Source of the DNA: Xanthomonas sp. 3793
GTDB lineage: Bacteria > Pseudomonadota > Gammaproteobacteria > Xanthomonadales > Xanthomonadaceae
NCBI RefSeq assembly: GCF_024806835.1
Contig: NZ_JANTYU010000001.1
Span: forward strand, 992,001 to 1,056,000
Direction of reading: 5' to 3'
DNA: 64,000 bases
Part shown: one piece after another, positions 1-9,565 of the stretch
How the letters are laid out: every line of letters starts with the position of its first letter
Numbering within the stretch: position 1 is the stretch's first letter
The notes under the pieces: model-generated
The model's database searches: none
Told to the model about the DNA's origin: nothing
The model's input: only the letters and a program-made list of their open reading frames with translations
Position numbers and translations under genes: made by a program

Positions 1-386
1 GCTCCTCCGCCGAAATCACCCCGGAGATGGTGCAGCGCCTGACCCATCCCAATCCCAAGACCGAGATCGTGCTGGTCGCCGCCGAGCAGTTGCCCCCGGG
101 CGAAGCCCTGGTGGGCGCAGTGGCGCGTGCGGCGCTGGTGCCCGGCACCCGCCAGGCCGAATACACCATCCTGGTCAGCAGCTTCGTCGCCGGCCAGGGC
201 CTGGGCCGGCAGTTGATGCGCAAGCTGGTGAAGTGGGCGCGCCGCAAGTATCTGGACTGCCTGTTCGGCGACGTGCTGCAAAGCAACGTGCCGATGCTGC
301 AGCTGGCCGAATCGCTGGGCTTCAAGCCGCAGGCGCATCCGGATTCGCCGGAGCTGGTGCGCATGGTGCTCGAGCTGGATGCCTGA
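1..386 (+). CDS. GNAT acetyltransferase domain, C-terminal end (5' cut by window)
   Basis: The open frame runs in from the left edge (readable from base 3), so the true start is outside the window. The visible part, about 127 residues, is a GNAT fold: strand-rich start, the acetyl-CoA pyrophosphate loop GQGLGRQLM, then a helix and the C-terminal LAESLGF segment. The text before the first in-frame Met (SSAEITPE) and the order of motifs resemble the C-terminal GNAT domain of Pat/YfiQ-type protein lysine acetyltransferases, in which an acyl-CoA-synthetase-like part comes first. Only the GNAT part is visible, so a stand-alone acetyltransferase cannot be excluded. A heptamer repeat begins seven bases after the stop. 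Confidence 0.75.
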   Translation, partial: SSAEITPEMVQRLTHPNPKTEIVLVAAEQLPPGEALVGAVARAALVPGTRQAEYTILVSSFVAGQGLGRQLMRKLVKWARRKYLDCLFGDVLQSNVPMLQLAESLGFKPQAHPDSPELVRMVLELDA

Positions 387-392
387 GGGGCT

Positions 393-420
393 GGGATTGG
401 GGATTCGGGATTTGGGATTC
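393..420 (+). repeat. Four-unit heptamer repeat GGGATT(G/C/T)
   Basis: Four consecutive 7-base units: GGGATTG, GGGATTC, GGGATTT, GGGATTC. It begins 7 bases after the stop of the GNAT gene, on the same strand. Two more four-unit copies occur at 58859-58886 and, inverted, at 59017-59044. Confidence 0.85.
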
Positions 421-435
421 GTGAAGCGGCTTGGA

Positions 436-562
436 GCGGTTGATCTGCGGCTTGGCTGCCGGGCCCTTGCCCGCCACCATCGCAGGACACGCCGTGAATC
501 CGTCCATGGAGGCTCTTACGCGACGGTGGGCGGGCAAGGACCCGTCGAGATGGTCGGTGTGC
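436..562. repeat. Palindromic intergenic repeat, family B, copy 1 (internally deleted)
   Basis: This stretch is highly similar to 26389-26544, including the shared starts GCGGTTGATCTGCG and GGGCCCTTGCCCGCC. Copy 2 folds into a long hairpin. Copy 1 lacks about 26 bases of the inner arm: it runs directly from CTTACGCG into ACGGTGGGCGGG, so the inner palindrome and part of the outer stem are missing. The break falls at a short CGCG shared by both deletion ends. Confidence 0.75.
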
Positions 563-632
563 CTAATTTAAGAGCAAGGCATGACATGCGCTGGTTGGAT
601 CCGTGTGCGTCGACCGGCTTCCCACCACCTTC

Positions 633-712
633 CCACCGCAAGCCGAGCAACAGACAGGCTTTTTAACGCGCAACCTGAAAACGTCCCGCCTGCCACCGCA
701 GGCCGAACAACA
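633..712. repeat. Two near-identical 20-base direct repeats, 60 bases apart
   Basis: CCACCGCAAGCCGAGCAACA at 633-652 recurs as CCACCGCAGGCCGAACAACA at 693-712 with two mismatches. They lie between the family B and family A palindromic repeats. No coding potential is evident. Confidence 0.6.
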
Positions 713-715
713 CGC

Positions 716-878
716 CTTCAAGAAAGCCGCCGACCAACTGTCTGGTGCGGTGCCCTCGCCGCTTGCGGGACCGTGTGGCGGCATGGATGCCGCCACCGAG
801 CCTACAGGGACGTAATTGCGGCGTGTCCCGCAAGCGGTGAGGGCACCGCGCTCTCGACCGACCGGGATTTTGACTAGG
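716..878. repeat. Palindromic intergenic repeat, family A, copy 1
   Basis: The element carries a 20-base outer inverted repeat (752-771 with 825-844, one mismatch) around an inner perfect hairpin of 9 base pairs (776-784 with 787-795, loop GG). A second copy with the same architecture lies at 26620-26786. Both copies follow a family B element on the same side. No transposase is adjacent. Confidence 0.8.
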
Positions 879-1056
879 CTTTCGACTGCGCTCCCGCCTG
901 CATCTGGTCCAACCGGTTGCTTGCCAGGGGTGCCCGCTACAAGCAGGTCGATGCGTAAGGCAGGGCTCTGTGGCGCGCTTGCGCGCAGGCGGCCGGGGCC
1001 GGGTTTCACGCCGGATGGACCGGCCGCAGCGGCCGCTCTGATAAAATCGCCGGCTG

Positions 1057-4000
1057 ATGCCGTCGCCAACCACTTTCCCCTCTCCGCCGCTGCCCAAGTC
1101 CGGCCAGCTCCGCGCCTATTGGCGCGCTCCGTCTTCGCCGACTGCGCTGGCCTGGTCGATCGCGCGGGCCGCCGAGGCGCATACCGGTCCGCTGCTGGTG
1201 ATCGCACGCGACAACCAGAGCGCGCATCAGATCGAGGCGGATCTGCATGCCTTGCTCGGCGAGCATGCGACGCTGCCGGTGGTTCCGTTCCCCGATTGGG
1301 AGACCCTGCCCTACGACCAGTTCAGCCCGCACCCGAAAATCATCAGCCAGCGCCTGGCCGCCCTGCACCGCCTGCCCGGCCTGACCCGTGGCGTGGTGAT
1401 CGTGCCGGTGCAGACGCTGATGCAGCAGCTGGCACCGCTGAGCTACATCGTCGGCGGCAGTTTCGATCTGAAGGTCGGGCAGCGGCTGGATCTGGATGCA
1501 GAAAAACGCCGACTGGAAAGCGCCGGTTACCGCAACGTGCCGCAGGTAATGGACCCGGGCGATTTTGCCGTGCGTGGCGGTTTGCTCGATGTGTTTCCGA
1601 TGGGCGAATCCACGCCGTTGCGGGTGGAGCTGCTGGACGAGGATATCGACTCGATCCGCGTCTTCGACCCCGAATCGCAGCGCTCGCTGGACAAAGTCGA
1701 TGCCGTCAAACTGCTGCCCGGCCGCGAAGTGCCGATGGACGATGCCAGCATCGAGCGGGTGCTGGCCTGCCTGCGCGAACGTTTCGACGTGGATACCCGC
1801 CGCAGCGCGCTGTATCAGGATCTGAAATCAGGCCTGGCGCCGTCGGGCGTCGAGTATTACCTGCCGATGTTCTTCAGCAAGACCGCCACCTTGTTCGATT
1901 ATCTGGACAAGCGCGTATTGCCGCTGGTCGCCACTGGCGTGTCCAATGCAGCCGATGCGTTCTGGGCGCAGGCGCAGAATCGCTACGAGCAGCGCCGCCA
2001 CGATGTGGAACGCCCGCTGCTGCCGCCGGACGAGCTGTATCAATCGCCAGACGCATTGCGCGAGCGGCTCAACAAGCTGGCGCGTATCGAGGTGTGGGCC
2101 AGCGACCACGCGCGCATCGACGAGGCCGCCGCGCTCGGCGAGCAACCGTTGCCGCCGCTGCCGGTTGCCGCAAAGGACGCGCCGGCCGGCCAGGCGCTGG
2201 CGTCGTTCCTTGGCCATTACCCGGGCCGTGTGCTGGTTGCCGCCGATTCGGCCGGCCGCCGCGAAGCGCTGATGGAAGTGCTGGCCGCCGCCCAGCTCAA
2301 ACCGGATGTCGTTGCCGATGTGCCGGCTTTCCTGGCGGCGCCCAAACTGCGTTTCGGCATCACCGTGGCAGCGCTGGAGGACGGCTTTGCGCTGGACGAC
2401 CCGCAGATTGCGGTGCTGACCGAGCGCCAGCTGTTTCCCGAGCGGGCCAACCAGCCACGCCGCACGCGCCGGGTCGGGCGTGAGCCGGAAGCGATCATCC
2501 GCGACCTGGGCGAACTGTCCGAAGGCGCGCCGATCGTGCACGAAGATCACGGTGTGGGCCGCTACCGCGGGCTGATCGTGCTCGACGCCGGCGGCATGCC
2601 CGGCGAGTTCCTGGAAATCGAATACGCCAAGGGCGACCGGCTCTACGTGCCGGTGGCGCAGCTGCACCTGATCAGCCGCTATTCCGGTGCCTCGGCCGAA
2701 ACCGCGCCGCTGCATTCGCTGGGCGGCGAGCAATGGACCAAGGCCAAGCGCAAGGCCGCCGAAAAGGTCCGCGACGTGGCAGCCGAGTTGCTGGAAATCC
2801 AGGCCCGCCGCCGCGCGCGCGCCGGTCTGGCCTTGCAGGTGGACCGGGCGATGTACGAGCCGTTCGCGGCCGGCTTTCCGTTCGAGGAAACCGCCGACCA
2901 GCTGGCGGCCATCGATGCGACGCTGCGCGACCTGGGCAGCAGCCAGCCGATGGACCGCGTGGTCTGCGGCGATGTCGGCTTCGGCAAGACCGAAGTGGCC
3001 GTGCGCGCCGCCTTTGCCGCCGCCAGCGCCGGCAAGCAGGTCGCCGTCTTGGTGCCGACCACCTTGCTGGCCGAACAGCATTACCGCAATTTCCGCGACC
3101 GCTTCGCCGACTACCCGATGAAGGTGGAAGTGCTGTCGCGCTTCAAGAGCACCAAGGAAATCAAGGCCGAGCTGGAGAAGGTCGCCAGCGGCGACATCGA
3201 CGTCATCATCGGCACGCACCGCTTGTTGCAGCCCGATGTGAAGTTCAAGGATCTGGGCCTGGTGGTGGTCGACGAGGAACAACGCTTCGGTGTGCGGCAA
3301 AAAGAAGCGCTCAAGGCGATGCGCGCCAACGTGCACCTGCTCACGCTCACCGCAACGCCCATCCCGCGCACGCTCAATATGGCCATGGCCGGCTTGCGCG
3401 ATCTCTCCATCATCGCCACCCCGCCGCCGAACCGGCTGGCGGTGCAGACCTTCATCACCGCCTGGGACAACGCGCTGCTGCGCGAGGCCTTCCAGCGCGA
3501 GCTCAGTCGCGGCGGGCAGCTGTACTTCCTGCACAACGATGTGGAAAGCATCGTGCGCATGCAGCGCGAGCTGTCCGAACTGGTGCCGGAGGCGCGCATC
3601 GGTATCGCGCATGGGCAGATGCCCGAGCGCGAGCTGGAGCGGGTGATGCTGGATTTCCAGAAGCAGCGCTTCAATGTGCTGCTGTCGACCACGATCATCG
3701 AATCGGGCATCGACATCCCCAATGCCAACACCATCATCATCAATCGCGCCGACCGCTTCGGCCTGGCGCAGTTGCACCAGCTGCGCGGCCGCGTCGGCCG
3801 CTCGCATCACCGCGCCTATGCGTACCTGGTGGTGCCGGATCGTCGCTCGATGACCTCCGATGCGGAAAAGCGCCTGGAGGCGATCGCCTCCATGGACGAG
3901 CTCGGCGCCGGCTTCACCCTGGCCACCCACGATCTGGAGATCCGCGGTGCCGGCGAGCTGCTGGGCGAAGACCAGAGCGGGCAGATGGCCGAGGTCGGTT

Positions 4001-4527
4001 TCAGCCTGTACACCGAGCTGCTGGAGCGCGCGGTACGTAGCATCCGCCAGGGCAAGCTGCCCGACCTGGATGCCGGCGAAGAGGCGCGTGGCGCCGAGGT
4101 GGAGCTGCACGTGGCCTCGCTGATTCCCGAGGATTACCTGCCCGACGTGCATACGCGGCTGACGTTGTACAAGCGCATTTCCAGTGCGCGCGACCCCGAT
4201 GCGTTGCGCGAATTGCAGGTGGAGATGATCGACCGCTTCGGCTTGCTGCCCGACCCGGTCAAGCACCTGTTCGCCATTGCCGAGCTCAAGCTGCAGGCCA
4301 ACGCGCTGGGCATCCGCAAGCTGGATCTTGGCGAAAATGGCGGGCGTCTGGTGTTCGAGGCCAAGCCGTCGATCGACCCGATGACCATCATCCAGATGAT
4401 CCAGAAGCAGCCCAAGCTCTACACCATGGATGGCCCGGACAAACTGCGCATCAAGCTGCCGCTGCCCGAAGGAGCGGATCGGTTCAATGCCGCACGCGGC
4501 TTGATGGCTGCGCTGGCACCGGGCTGA
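1057..4527 (+). CDS. mfd: Transcription-repair coupling factor Mfd
   Basis: Mfd is a DNA translocase that removes RNA polymerase stalled at lesions and recruits UvrA. The 1156 residues match the family length. In order: a UvrB-like N-terminal half; the CarD-like RNA polymerase interaction domain around residue 490 (IVHEDHGVGRYRGL); the helicase core with Walker A GDVGFGKTE near residue 637, the DEEQ box near 738, and motif III-type LTLTATPIPRTL; then motifs ESGIDIPNANT and QLRGRVGRS; and the C-terminal TRCF domain. The ATG at 1057 gives the expected N-terminus. A TAAAAT hexamer at 1042-1047 sits so close to it that, if it is the -10, the leader would be only a few bases long (inference). A palindromic repeat block fills the upstream gap. 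Confidence 0.97.
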   Translation: MPSPTTFPSPPLPKSGQLRAYWRAPSSPTALAWSIARAAEAHTGPLLVIARDNQSAHQIEADLHALLGEHATLPVVPFPDWETLPYDQFSPHPKIISQRLAALHRLPGLTRGVVIVPVQTLMQQLAPLSYIVGGSFDLKVGQRLDLDAEKRRLESAGYRNVPQVMDPGDFAVRGGLLDVFPMGESTPLRVELLDEDIDSIRVFDPESQRSLDKVDAVKLLPGREVPMDDASIERVLACLRERFDVDTRRSALYQDLKSGLAPSGVEYYLPMFFSKTATLFDYLDKRVLPLVATGVSNAADAFWAQAQNRYEQRRHDVERPLLPPDELYQSPDALRERLNKLARIEVWASDHARIDEAAALGEQPLPPLPVAAKDAPAGQALASFLGHYPGRVLVAADSAGRREALMEVLAAAQLKPDVVADVPAFLAAPKLRFGITVAALEDGFALDDPQIAVLTERQLFPERANQPRRTRRVGREPEAIIRDLGELSEGAPIVHEDHGVGRYRGLIVLDAGGMPGEFLEIEYAKGDRLYVPVAQLHLISRYSGASAETAPLHSLGGEQWTKAKRKAAEKVRDVAAELLEIQARRRARAGLALQVDRAMYEPFAAGFPFEETADQLAAIDATLRDLGSSQPMDRVVCGDVGFGKTEVAVRAAFAAASAGKQVAVLVPTTLLAEQHYRNFRDRFADYPMKVEVLSRFKSTKEIKAELEKVASGDIDVIIGTHRLLQPDVKFKDLGLVVVDEEQRFGVRQKEALKAMRANVHLLTLTATPIPRTLNMAMAGLRDLSIIATPPPNRLAVQTFITAWDNALLREAFQRELSRGGQLYFLHNDVESIVRMQRELSELVPEARIGIAHGQMPERELERVMLDFQKQRFNVLLSTTIIESGIDIPNANTIIINRADRFGLAQLHQLRGRVGRSHHRAYAYLVVPDRRSMTSDAEKRLEAIASMDELGAGFTLATHDLEIRGAGELLGEDQSGQMAEVGFSLYTELLERAVRSIRQGKLPDLDAGEEARGAEVELHVASLIPEDYLPDVHTRLTLYKRISSARDPDALRELQVEMIDRFGLLPDPVKHLFAIAELKLQANALGIRKLDLGENGGRLVFEAKPSIDPMTIIQMIQKQPKLYTMDGPDKLRIKLPLPEGADRFNAARGLMAALAPG

Positions 4528-4975
4528 AGCGCAACGCTGCGTTTGACGGCGTTGCAAACAGACTCGACAACACCGGGCACCATGCAGGCCGGCAAGCGCC
4601 ACCGTCTGCATGACGTGCGCGCGCGACTCTTCCCACGTCGCGCCCATCTGCATTACCCGCAACGGGCTCGCAACCCTTGCCCTTGCTAAGTGCACTGCCC
4701 TGCCGTGCGTCTAGACACGCGTGCCTTGTCCAGGGGACTGTCCGGGACAAACGCCTTATGAGTCTGGTTGCGACAAAGCTGAGCAGTTAATTCAAAAACT
4801 GCTGATGATTTCGCATTTCCGTCATTCGGCTGAATTTGTCCTAAATATTCCAGCTAGGCGCCGATACCTGCATAGACCGGCATGACCCTGCGTGCAGACC
4901 CATACGCAGTTCCATGTCACCGCGCCCTTCTCCCCCGCGTCATCGCACCAACGTGCGCCATCGCTCGAGGCACCA
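4528..4975. other. Intergenic region between mfd and the chemosensory operon
   Basis: No convincing gene. Just after the mfd stop, GCAACGC (4531-4537) and GCGTTGC (4549-4555) can pair, but no T-run follows. The right part holds the sigma-28-like promoter described separately. Confidence 0.6.
4842..4867 (+). promoter_or_regulatory. Sigma-28 (FliA)-like promoter
   Basis: TAAA at 4842-4845 is followed after 14 bases by GCCGATAC at 4860-4867. The enterobacterial FliA consensus is TAAA-N15-GCCGATAA, so the -10 matches 7 of 8 positions and the spacing is one base short. It lies about 110 bases upstream of the first gene of the chemosensory operon, which fits flagellar-regulon control. Confidence 0.6.
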
Positions 4976-5305
4976 ATGAACACTCCATCTCCCGACCTGC
5001 CCGCGCCATTGACGCTTGCCCTTGAGGGCGAGATGACCATTCGCCGCGCTGCCGAACTCAAGCCGCTGTTGCAGCCGGCGTTGGCGCATCCGGGTGGCGT
5101 GCATCTGGATCTGGCGGCGGTGAGCGAAATCGACACCACCGGCCTGCAATTGCTGCTGGCCACCAAGCAGGCGATCCAGGCCGATGGACGGCCGTTTTCG
5201 CTGACCGATTCCAGCCGTGCGGTGGTCGATGTGATCGAACTGCTCGGCCTGCTCGAAGCGCTGTATCCGCATGCGGTTGCCGGCCTCGGCGAACACATTC
5301 ACTAA
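4976..5305 (+). CDS. STAS-domain protein, anti-sigma-antagonist-like
   Basis: The protein has 109 residues from the ATG at 4976, which has GAGG upstream; an open frame extends to 4892 but adds only low-complexity sequence. It is a single STAS domain: beta strand LTLALEGEMTI, then LDLAAVSEIDTTGLQLLL. In SpoIIAA-type antagonists the phosphorylated residue is the first Ser of DSSG; here the motif is DTTG (residues 53-56), so Thr54 would be the acceptor if it is phosphorylated at all. It is the first gene of the chemosensory operon, 18 bases before cheA. No partner kinase or phosphatase is adjacent, so its target is unknown. STAS proteins of this type occur with other chemosensory clusters. Confidence 0.8.
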   Translation: MNTPSPDLPAPLTLALEGEMTIRRAAELKPLLQPALAHPGGVHLDLAAVSEIDTTGLQLLLATKQAIQADGRPFSLTDSSRAVVDVIELLGLLEALYPHAVAGLGEHIH

Positions 5306-5323
5306 CGGACTGGTGACGCGCGC

Positions 5324-7342
5324 ATGGACATGAACCAACTGATGCAGACCTTCCTGGCCGAGAGCCGGGACCTGCTCGAAGACATGGAACGGCATCTGCT
5401 CGAAGCCGAGCGTGGCGCCTCCTCGCCGGATGCGGTCAATGCGATCTTCCGCGCCGCGCACACCATCAAGGGGTCGGGCGGTTTGTTCGATCTGCCGCAG
5501 CTGGTCGGCTTTACCCATGTGGTGGAAAGCGTGCTCGATCTGGTGCGCGAGGACGCGCTCGTGTTGAGCTCGGAACTGATCGGGCTGCTGCTGGTGTGCT
5601 GCGATCATATCCACGCGTTGGTGGAGACCGCCGCCGACCCCAGCCATGCCGATGCCGATGCGCTGGCTGCCGAAGCCGAACCGCTGCTGGCGCAATTGCA
5701 GACCTACCTGCAAGGCAGCGCCTGCGGCGTCACCGCCGCCGCCATCCAGCACAGCACGCCCGAAAAACAGAGCGGTTACTGGCGCATCTCGCTCAAACTC
5801 TTCGCCGATGCGCTGCGCTTCGGCAACTCGCCGCTCAAGCTGATCCGCAATCTGCGTGGCCTGGGCTCGGTGGAATCGATCGGTACCGACTACAGCCAGT
5901 TGCCACGATTTGAAGACCTCGACCCGGAAGCCAATTACCTCGGCTTCCAGATCCTGCTGCGCAGCGACGCCGACCGCGCCGCGATCGAAGACGTGTTCGA
6001 ATTCGTCCGCGACGATTGCGACCTGGACATCGCTGCAGTGCCTGCACCGACCGATGCCGCCACGCTGCTGGTCAGCGAGCCGGTGCTTGCCGCAACACCG
6101 GCCGGCGCGCTTGCGGCCGTGCCCAATGCGGCAAATGCCGCTTCGGCGCCGGCCCGCAATGCGCCTGACGCCGGCGGGCGCAACAACGATGCGCGCTCGA
6201 TCCGCGTGGATGCCGACAAGCTCGATCGCATGATCGATCTGGTCGGCGAACTCATCATTGCCGTGTCCAGCACCAACGCCAATGCACAGCGCACCGGCGA
6301 TGCGCAACTGCTGGAATCGGCCTCGATCCTGGCCGGGCTGGTGGAAGAGGTCCGCGAAAGCGCCCTGCAGCTGCGCATGGTCAAGATCGGCGGCACCTTC
6401 AGCCGCTTCCAGCGCGTGGTGCACGATGTTGCGCGCGAACTCGGCAAGGACATCGCGCTGGTCGTGGCCGGCGAAGACACCGAACTGGACAAGTCGGTGG
6501 TGGAAAAGATCGGCGACCCGCTGACCCACCTGGTGCGCAATGCGATGGACCACGGCATCGAGCCGGCGGACGTGCGCGTGGCGCGTGGCAAGCCCGCACG
6601 CGGCACGGTGGGCCTCAACGCGTATCACGACTCCGGCAGCATCGTCATCCAGATCACCGACGACGGCGGCGGCTTGAACCGCGACCGCATCCTGGCCAAG
6701 GCGCTGGAACGCGGCCTGATCGAACCCGGCCGCCAGCTCAGCGACCGCGAAGTGTTCGCGATGATCTTCGAGCCGGGCTTTTCCACCGCCGAAAAGGTCA
6801 CCAACCTGTCCGGCCGCGGCGTCGGCATGGACGTGGTCAAACGCAACATCACTGCGCTGCGCGGCACGGTCGAGATCGACAGCGCTGCCGGGCTGGGCAC
6901 CACCATCTCGGTGCGCCTGCCGTTGACGCTGGCCATCATCAACGGCTTCCAGGTGGGCGTGGGCAAGTCCGTGTTCGTGGTGCCGCTGGATGTGGTGGAA
7001 GAGTGCGTGGAATTCATGCCCGACTACGCCAGCGACTACATCGACCTGCGCGGCAGCGTGCTGCCGTATGTGCGCCTGCGTGAACTGTTCGCCCTTGGCG
7101 GCAGGACGCCGGCGCGCGAAAGCATCGTGGTGATCCGCCAGGGCACGCAGCGCTTCGGCCTGGTCGTGGACACCTTGCTGGGCGAATGGCAGACGGTGAT
7201 CAAACCGCTGTCCAAGGTCTTCGCACAGGTCAAGGGCATCAGTGGCTCCAGCATCCTGGGCAGCGGCGATGTAGCGCTGATCCTGGATGTGCCCAGCCTG
7301 ATTCAACAGTTGCATCCCAACCAGGACGCGTTGGCGGCCTGA
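5324..7342 (+). CDS. cheA: Chemotaxis histidine kinase CheA
   Basis: CheA autophosphorylates on a His-containing phosphotransfer domain and donates phosphate to response regulators and CheB. The 672 residues contain: an N-terminal HPt domain with phospho-His46 in [10 protein letters not shown]; a long Ala-rich linker; a dimerisation segment ([16 protein letters not shown]); the HATPase core with N box [10 protein letters not shown] near residue 401, G1 DDGGG near 446 and G2 [10 protein letters not shown] near 497; and a C-terminal CheW-like regulatory domain from about 535. All key motifs are intact. It is followed by the receptor gene 65 bases downstream. No cheY lies in the operon, so its immediate regulators here are the REC-EAL protein and CheB. 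Confidence 0.96.
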   Translation: MDMNQLMQTFLAESRDLLEDMERHLLEAERGASSPDAVNAIFRAAHTIKGSGGLFDLPQLVGFTHVVESVLDLVREDALVLSSELIGLLLVCCDHIHALVETAADPSHADADALAAEAEPLLAQLQTYLQGSACGVTAAAIQHSTPEKQSGYWRISLKLFADALRFGNSPLKLIRNLRGLGSVESIGTDYSQLPRFEDLDPEANYLGFQILLRSDADRAAIEDVFEFVRDDCDLDIAAVPAPTDAATLLVSEPVLAATPAGALAAVPNAANAASAPARNAPDAGGRNNDARSIRVDADKLDRMIDLVGELIIAVSSTNANAQRTGDAQLLESASILAGLVEEVRESALQLRMVKIGGTFSRFQRVVHDVARELGKDIALVVAGEDTELDKSVVEKIGDPLTHLVRNAMDHGIEPADVRVARGKPARGTVGLNAYHDSGSIVIQITDDGGGLNRDRILAKALERGLIEPGRQLSDREVFAMIFEPGFSTAEKVTNLSGRGVGMDVVKRNITALRGTVEIDSAAGLGTTISVRLPLTLAIINGFQVGVGKSVFVVPLDVVEECVEFMPDYASDYIDLRGSVLPYVRLRELFALGGRTPARESIVVIRQGTQRFGLVVDTLLGEWQTVIKPLSKVFAQVKGISGSSILGSGDVALILDVPSLIQQLHPNQDALAA

Positions 7343-7407
7343 GCGTTCGTCGTCCCGCTCCCACAACCCGCGTCGTTCGTTGTTACCTGACTCCAGGAAT
7401 CATCGCC

Positions 7408-9555
7408 ATGTCACACCGTCTTCCGATCGCTACCCAGTTATGGTTCACCGCCGCGCTTGCGGTGGCCCTGCCCGTCCTCGTGATCGTCGCCGGCTTTGCG
7501 CTGACGCTGTCGCACGCGGCCCTGCTCGGCGCCAGCGTCGTGGCAGCACTCATCAGCGGCGCACTGCTGGTGTGGGCGATCCGCATCGCCGGCGGCGCGC
7601 TGGACCTGGCGACGACCACGCTGGACGCATTCTCGCGCGGCAACTTCGATGTCGCCCTGCCGCAGACACGCGACGAGCATGCCGGCGAGGTGCTGCGCGG
7701 CTTGCGCAAGCTGCAGGGCGGCATCCGCCACGTCAATGAAGAGATCAATCGCGTCTCGCGCGAACACGATGCCGGCGAAATCGATGCACGCATCGATGTG
7801 GCACGTTTCGACGGCGACTTCCGCACCATGGGCGAAGGCATCAATCGCATGGTCGCCAACCATATCGCGGTGAAGAAGCAGGCCATGGCCTGCGTGGCCG
7901 AATTCGCCCGCGGCAATTTTTCCGCCGAGCTGGAACGCCTGCCGGGCAAGAAGGCCTTCATCAACGAGGTGGTGGACCAGATCCGCGGCAACCTCACCGG
8001 CCTGGTCGCCGAGGTCAACCGCATGGCAGCCGAGCACGATGGCGGCGATATCGACGTGGTCATCGACACGCAGCGCTTCACCGGCGATTTCCGTCGCATG
8101 GCCGAAGGCATCAATGCGATGGTGGCAGGGCATATCGCGGTCAAGAAGCAGGCCATCGCCTGCGTGGCCGAGTTCGGTCGCGGCAACTTCACCGCACAAC
8201 TGCCGCAGCTGCCGGGCAAGAAGCGCTTCATCAACGAGACCATCGACCAGGTGCGCGGCAACCTCACCGGACTGATCGCCGAGATCAACCACATGTCGGC
8301 CGAGCACGAAGCCGGCGATATCGACGTGATCATCGACAGCGCGCGTTTCGATGGCGACTTCCGCAGCATGGCGCTGGGCATCAACCAGATGGTCGGCGCG
8401 CATATCGCGGTCAAAAAGCTGGCGATGGGCGTGGTGGCCGAGTTCGGCCGTGGCAACTTCGATGCGCCGCTGGCGCCGCTGCCGGGCAAGAAGGCCTTCA
8501 TCAACGACACCGTGGAACGGGCGCGCGGCAACCTGCGCAGCATTTCCGAAGTCATCCAGGTGATGGGCGCGATGGCCGACGGCGACCTCACCCATACCGT
8601 GGAAGGCCGCTACGAAGGCGCGTTTGCCGACATGCAGCGCTACGTCAACACCACCATGAGCCGGCTCACCGAGATCGTCGATGAGGTCAACCGCAACGCC
8701 GAGAACCTGGCCAGTGCCTCGGAAGAGGTCAGCGCCACCGCGCAGGCGCTGGCGCAGGCCGCCAGCGAACAGGCGGCCGGCGTGGAAGAAACCAGCGCCT
8801 CGCTGGAACAGATGACCGCCTCCATCGCGCAGAACACCGAGAACGCACGCGTCACCGACAGCATGGCCGCCAAGGCCGCCAGCGAAGCGGCCGACGGTGG
8901 CGACACCGTGCGCGCCACCGTGGTGGCGATGAAGGACATCGCCAAGAAGATCGGCATCATCGACGACATCGCCTACCAGACCAACCTGCTGGCGCTCAAT
9001 GCTGCGATCGAAGCGGCGCGCGCCGGCGAACACGGCAAGGGCTTTGCGGTGGTGGCCGCCGAAGTGCGCAAGCTGGCCGAGCGCAGCCAGATCGCCGCGC
9101 AGGAAATCGGCGAGGTGGCCGGCTCCAGCGTGGAACTGGCCGAAAGCGCCGGCCGTGTGCTCGGCGAGATGGTGCCCTCGATCCGCCGCACCTCCGACCT
9201 GGTGCAGGAAATCGCGGCAGCCTCCGAAGAACAGACCGCCGGGGTCAGCCAGATCAATACCGCGGTGGGTCAGTTGAACCAGACCACGCAGTCGGCTGCC
9301 GCCAATGCCGAAGAACTGGCCGCCACCTCCGAGGAAATGAGCGCGCAGGCCGAGCAGCTGCAGCAATTGATGGGCTTCTTCCGCCTGGGCAATGGCGGGC
9401 GCGGCGCAGGCACCAAGAGCGGCCCACGCCGTGTCGTGCAGGCCAGCCACTCCGCGCCGACCAGCGCACCGCCACGCCGCACCAACGTGCGTCAGCTCGG
9501 CGTGGTGGCGGCAACCGCCGACACCATCGACGAATCGCAGTTCGCCAGCTTCTGA
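7408..9555 (+). CDS. Methyl-accepting chemotaxis protein with tandem HAMP-type repeats
   Basis: The protein has 715 residues from the ATG at 7408, with AGGA nine bases upstream; the frame is open upstream, but that sequence overlaps cheA. Two hydrophobic helices (about residues 11-31 and 35-55) are separated by only a few residues, so there is essentially no periplasmic sensor domain. Residues 122-391 hold three tandem 90-residue units, each starting with (A/G)G(E/D)ID-x4-ID and carrying IAVKK, GNF and LPGKK(A/R)FIN: a poly-HAMP (HAMP_2-like) array. The signalling hairpin follows, with the conserved tip [20 protein letters not shown] near residue 521. The C-terminus ends QFASF, loosely like a CheR-tethering pentapeptide but without Trp. 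Input is probably from the membrane or cytoplasm. Confidence 0.93.
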   Translation: MSHRLPIATQLWFTAALAVALPVLVIVAGFALTLSHAALLGASVVAALISGALLVWAIRIAGGALDLATTTLDAFSRGNFDVALPQTRDEHAGEVLRGLRKLQGGIRHVNEEINRVSREHDAGEIDARIDVARFDGDFRTMGEGINRMVANHIAVKKQAMACVAEFARGNFSAELERLPGKKAFINEVVDQIRGNLTGLVAEVNRMAAEHDGGDIDVVIDTQRFTGDFRRMAEGINAMVAGHIAVKKQAIACVAEFGRGNFTAQLPQLPGKKRFINETIDQVRGNLTGLIAEINHMSAEHEAGDIDVIIDSARFDGDFRSMALGINQMVGAHIAVKKLAMGVVAEFGRGNFDAPLAPLPGKKAFINDTVERARGNLRSISEVIQVMGAMADGDLTHTVEGRYEGAFADMQRYVNTTMSRLTEIVDEVNRNAENLASASEEVSATAQALAQAASEQAAGVEETSASLEQMTASIAQNTENARVTDSMAAKAASEAADGGDTVRATVVAMKDIAKKIGIIDDIAYQTNLLALNAAIEAARAGEHGKGFAVVAAEVRKLAERSQIAAQEIGEVAGSSVELAESAGRVLGEMVPSIRRTSDLVQEIAAASEEQTAGVSQINTAVGQLNQTTQSAAANAEELAATSEEMSAQAEQLQQLMGFFRLGNGGRGAGTKSGPRRVVQASHSAPTSAPPRRTNVRQLGVVAATADTIDESQFASF
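7771..8580 (+). repeat. Three 270-base in-frame tandem units within the receptor gene
   Basis: Unit starts at 7771, 8041 and 8311 are exactly 270 bases apart, encoding 90-residue HAMP-type units. Nucleotide similarity is obvious, for example CATATCGCGGT and GGCGGCATCAA-like segments recur at the same offsets. The exact period suggests duplication within the gene. Confidence 0.85.
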
Positions 9556-9565
9556 GGAGCCGACG

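Noticed and set aside
1828..4695. 955-codon minus-strand open frame opposite mfd
   Set aside because: It is an antisense shadow from GC-rich codon use; mfd on the plus strand has a full set of motifs and this frame has none.
4940..7366. 808-codon minus-strand open frame opposite cheA
   Set aside because: Antisense shadow; low-complexity His/Gln/Arg-rich translation without domains.
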